Below are positions 6,125-7,340 of a stretch of DNA of 7,340 bases, in pieces. How positions within the stretch are numbered: position 1 is the stretch's first letter; each line of letters starts with the position of its first letter. The stretch is taken from NCBI GenBank assembly GCA_018814465.1, contig JAHIZR010000058.1, positions 1 through 7,340 of the forward strand, given 5' to 3'. The translations under genes were made by a program, and so were the position numbers. The notes beneath the pieces were generated by a model, which was not told the DNA's origin, made no database searches, and saw only the letters and a list, made by a program, of their open reading frames with translations. Origin of the DNA: a bacterium. Lineage in GTDB: Bacteria; Electryoneota; RPQS01.

Positions 6125-7340
6125 ATGGAACGATCCAAACTGCAAAAACTGCTCGCAGTGGCCCGCGGGGATGAACCCGCCGACCTGCTGCTTATCAATG
6201 GTAAAATCGTCAACACGCTCTCCTATGAGATTATCGAGGGGAGCGTTGCTCTTTTTAACGGCTACATTGTCGGAGTGGGAGATTATGAAGCCCGAGCGCA
6301 AGTGGATCTTCATGGCGCTTATCTGTCCCCCGCGCTGATTGATGGTCATATTCATATCGAATCTTCGCTGCTTGCGCCGCCTGAATTCGCCCGCACCGTT
6401 GTTCCCTGGGGAACCGGCGCGGTTGTCTGCGATCCTCATGAAATCGCCAATGTTTGCGGGACTCGCGGCATTCAGTATATGCTGGATGCGTCGGAGCGGC
6501 TGCCGCTGGATGTTTATGTGATGCTGCCCTCCTGTGTTCCGGCGACTCATATGGAGACCGCCGGCGCTGATCTGACTCCCGACGATCTCAGGCCTTTCTT
6601 GTCACATCCGCGAGTGCTTGGTGTGGCTGAGGTGATGAACTTTCCGGGTGTTGTCTTGGGAATCGATCCGGTGTTGGACAAAGTTGATCTCGCCGCCGGC
6701 CGGCCGGTGGACGGCCATGCTCCCGGTGTCAGAGGGAAATGGCTGAATGCTTACAGTGCCGCCGGCATTCAAACCGATCATGAGAGCACTGAGCTGGAGG
6801 AAGGGCACGAGAAACTCCGCAACGGTATGAAGGTTTTCATTCGGGAAGGTTCGACCGCGCGCAATCTCGAAGCGCTCCTGCCCTTGGTGACGCCCGAGAA
6901 TTGTCATCGTTTCTCCTTTGTTTCAGACGACCGTCATGCCGATGAACTGCAAGCGATCGGTCACATGAATGCAACGGTTAGAAAAGCAGTTAAATTAGGA
7001 CTCGATCCGGTGATCGCGTTGGCGATGGCGTCCACTCATACGGCTGAGCACTATGGACTTCATGACACGGGAGCGATCGCGCCGGGGCGTCGCGCCAATC
7101 TCGTTCTTTTTGAGGATTTGAAGGAATTCAAGCCGCTGCAGGTTTGGCGCAATGGAGTAATTGCCGCGGAAAACGGCAAACTCATCGCATCGATCGAAGA
7201 CTACTCCACCGCGGGAGTAACCGACACGGTCAGGATCGGGGCGTTGAACGAACAAAGCTTCGCCGTTCCCGCGACGGGCGACAAAGTCAATATCATCGAA
7301 GTGATTCCGGATCAGATTGTCACCAGGCGTGTGGAAGCTG
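6125..7340 (+). CDS. ade: Adenine deaminase, 3'-truncated by window edge
   Basis: Hydrolyses adenine to hypoxanthine and ammonia in purine salvage; a metal-dependent amidohydrolase of the Ade type (COG1001). The frame is open from ATG 6125 to the window end (405 full codons). Since Ade proteins are usually about 550-600 residues, roughly a quarter or more is missing. Visible motifs in order: PADLLLINGKIVN (N-terminal composite domain), metal site DGHIHIESS with H75, H77 and E79, CDPHEIANV (about 102-110), VPATHMETAGA, LGVAEVMNFPGV, DGHAPGV, IQTDHE, FIREGSTARNL, SDDRHADEL with D268 and D269, and TAEHYGL followed by GAIAPGRRANLV. This series is specific to Ade within the amidohydrolases. The ATG directly follows the TAA of the MCE gene, with no Shine-Dalgarno sequence nearby, which implies translational re-initiation. 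The segment ALAMASTHTAEHY has His where family members often have Asn. Confidence 0.95.
   Translation, partial: MERSKLQKLLAVARGDEPADLLLINGKIVNTLSYEIIEGSVALFNGYIVGVGDYEARAQVDLHGAYLSPALIDGHIHIESSLLAPPEFARTVVPWGTGAVVCDPHEIANVCGTRGIQYMLDASERLPLDVYVMLPSCVPATHMETAGADLTPDDLRPFLSHPRVLGVAEVMNFPGVVLGIDPVLDKVDLAAGRPVDGHAPGVRGKWLNAYSAAGIQTDHESTELEEGHEKLRNGMKVFIREGSTARNLEALLPLVTPENCHRFSFVSDDRHADELQAIGHMNATVRKAVKLGLDPVIALAMASTHTAEHYGLHDTGAIAPGRRANLVLFEDLKEFKPLQVWRNGVIAAENGKLIASIEDYSTAGVTDTVRIGALNEQSFAVPATGDKVNIIEVIPDQIVTRRVEA

Noticed and set aside
6690..6707. GCCGGCCGGCCGG run inside ade
   Set aside because: It is explained by codons for Ala-Gly-Arg-Pro in a conserved reading frame, with no sign of a repeat family or regulatory site.

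Overview
The window is a single-direction, gene-dense stretch of bacterial chromosome. All seven recognisable genes lie on the + strand, GC is moderate (a little above half, by eye), and intergenic space is minimal. A Gram-negative (outer-membrane) bacterium is indicated by the MlaD/MCE lipid-transport protein. HPr kinase combined with a permease-less mannose-type PTS and MCE points away from Firmicutes and ordinary enterics. It suggests a deltaproteobacterium-like or FCB-superphylum-like lineage (Chlorobi, Zixibacteria or similar candidate phyla). This placement is inference from gene content only.

Layout: (1) 1-2037, the 3' part of topA (DNA topoisomerase I), entering the window inside the TOPRIM metal site and ending in four zinc ribbons. 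(2) 2034-2948, xerC-type tyrosine recombinase with a GTG start that overlaps the topA stop. (3) 2949-3055, the only sizeable gap (107 bp), probably carrying the 5' signals of the next block. (4) 3056-3349, hpf (short ribosome hibernation factor). (5) 3386-4354, hprK (HPr kinase/phosphorylase). (6) 4360-4734 and 4731-5231, mannose-family PTS EIIA and EIIB, overlapping by ATGA. (7) 5237-6124, an inner-membrane-anchored MlaD/MCE protein. (8) 6125 to the window end, ade (adenine deaminase), 3'-truncated, whose ATG abuts the preceding stop codon.

Functionally there are two blocks. topA-xerC is a DNA topology and chromosome-dimer-resolution pair. hpf to ade looks like one transcription unit: gaps are 36, 5, -4, 5 and 0 bp. 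It combines ribosome hibernation, HPr phosphorylation control, soluble PTS phosphocarriers, envelope lipid transport and purine salvage. No EIIC/EIID permease lies between EIIB and the next genes, so the PTS proteins here probably act as a regulatory phosphorelay rather than a sugar transporter. HPr and EI are not in the window. I found no mobile elements, CRISPR arrays, tRNAs or rRNAs, and no clear terminators. All the gene families are known; what merits attention is the arrangement.
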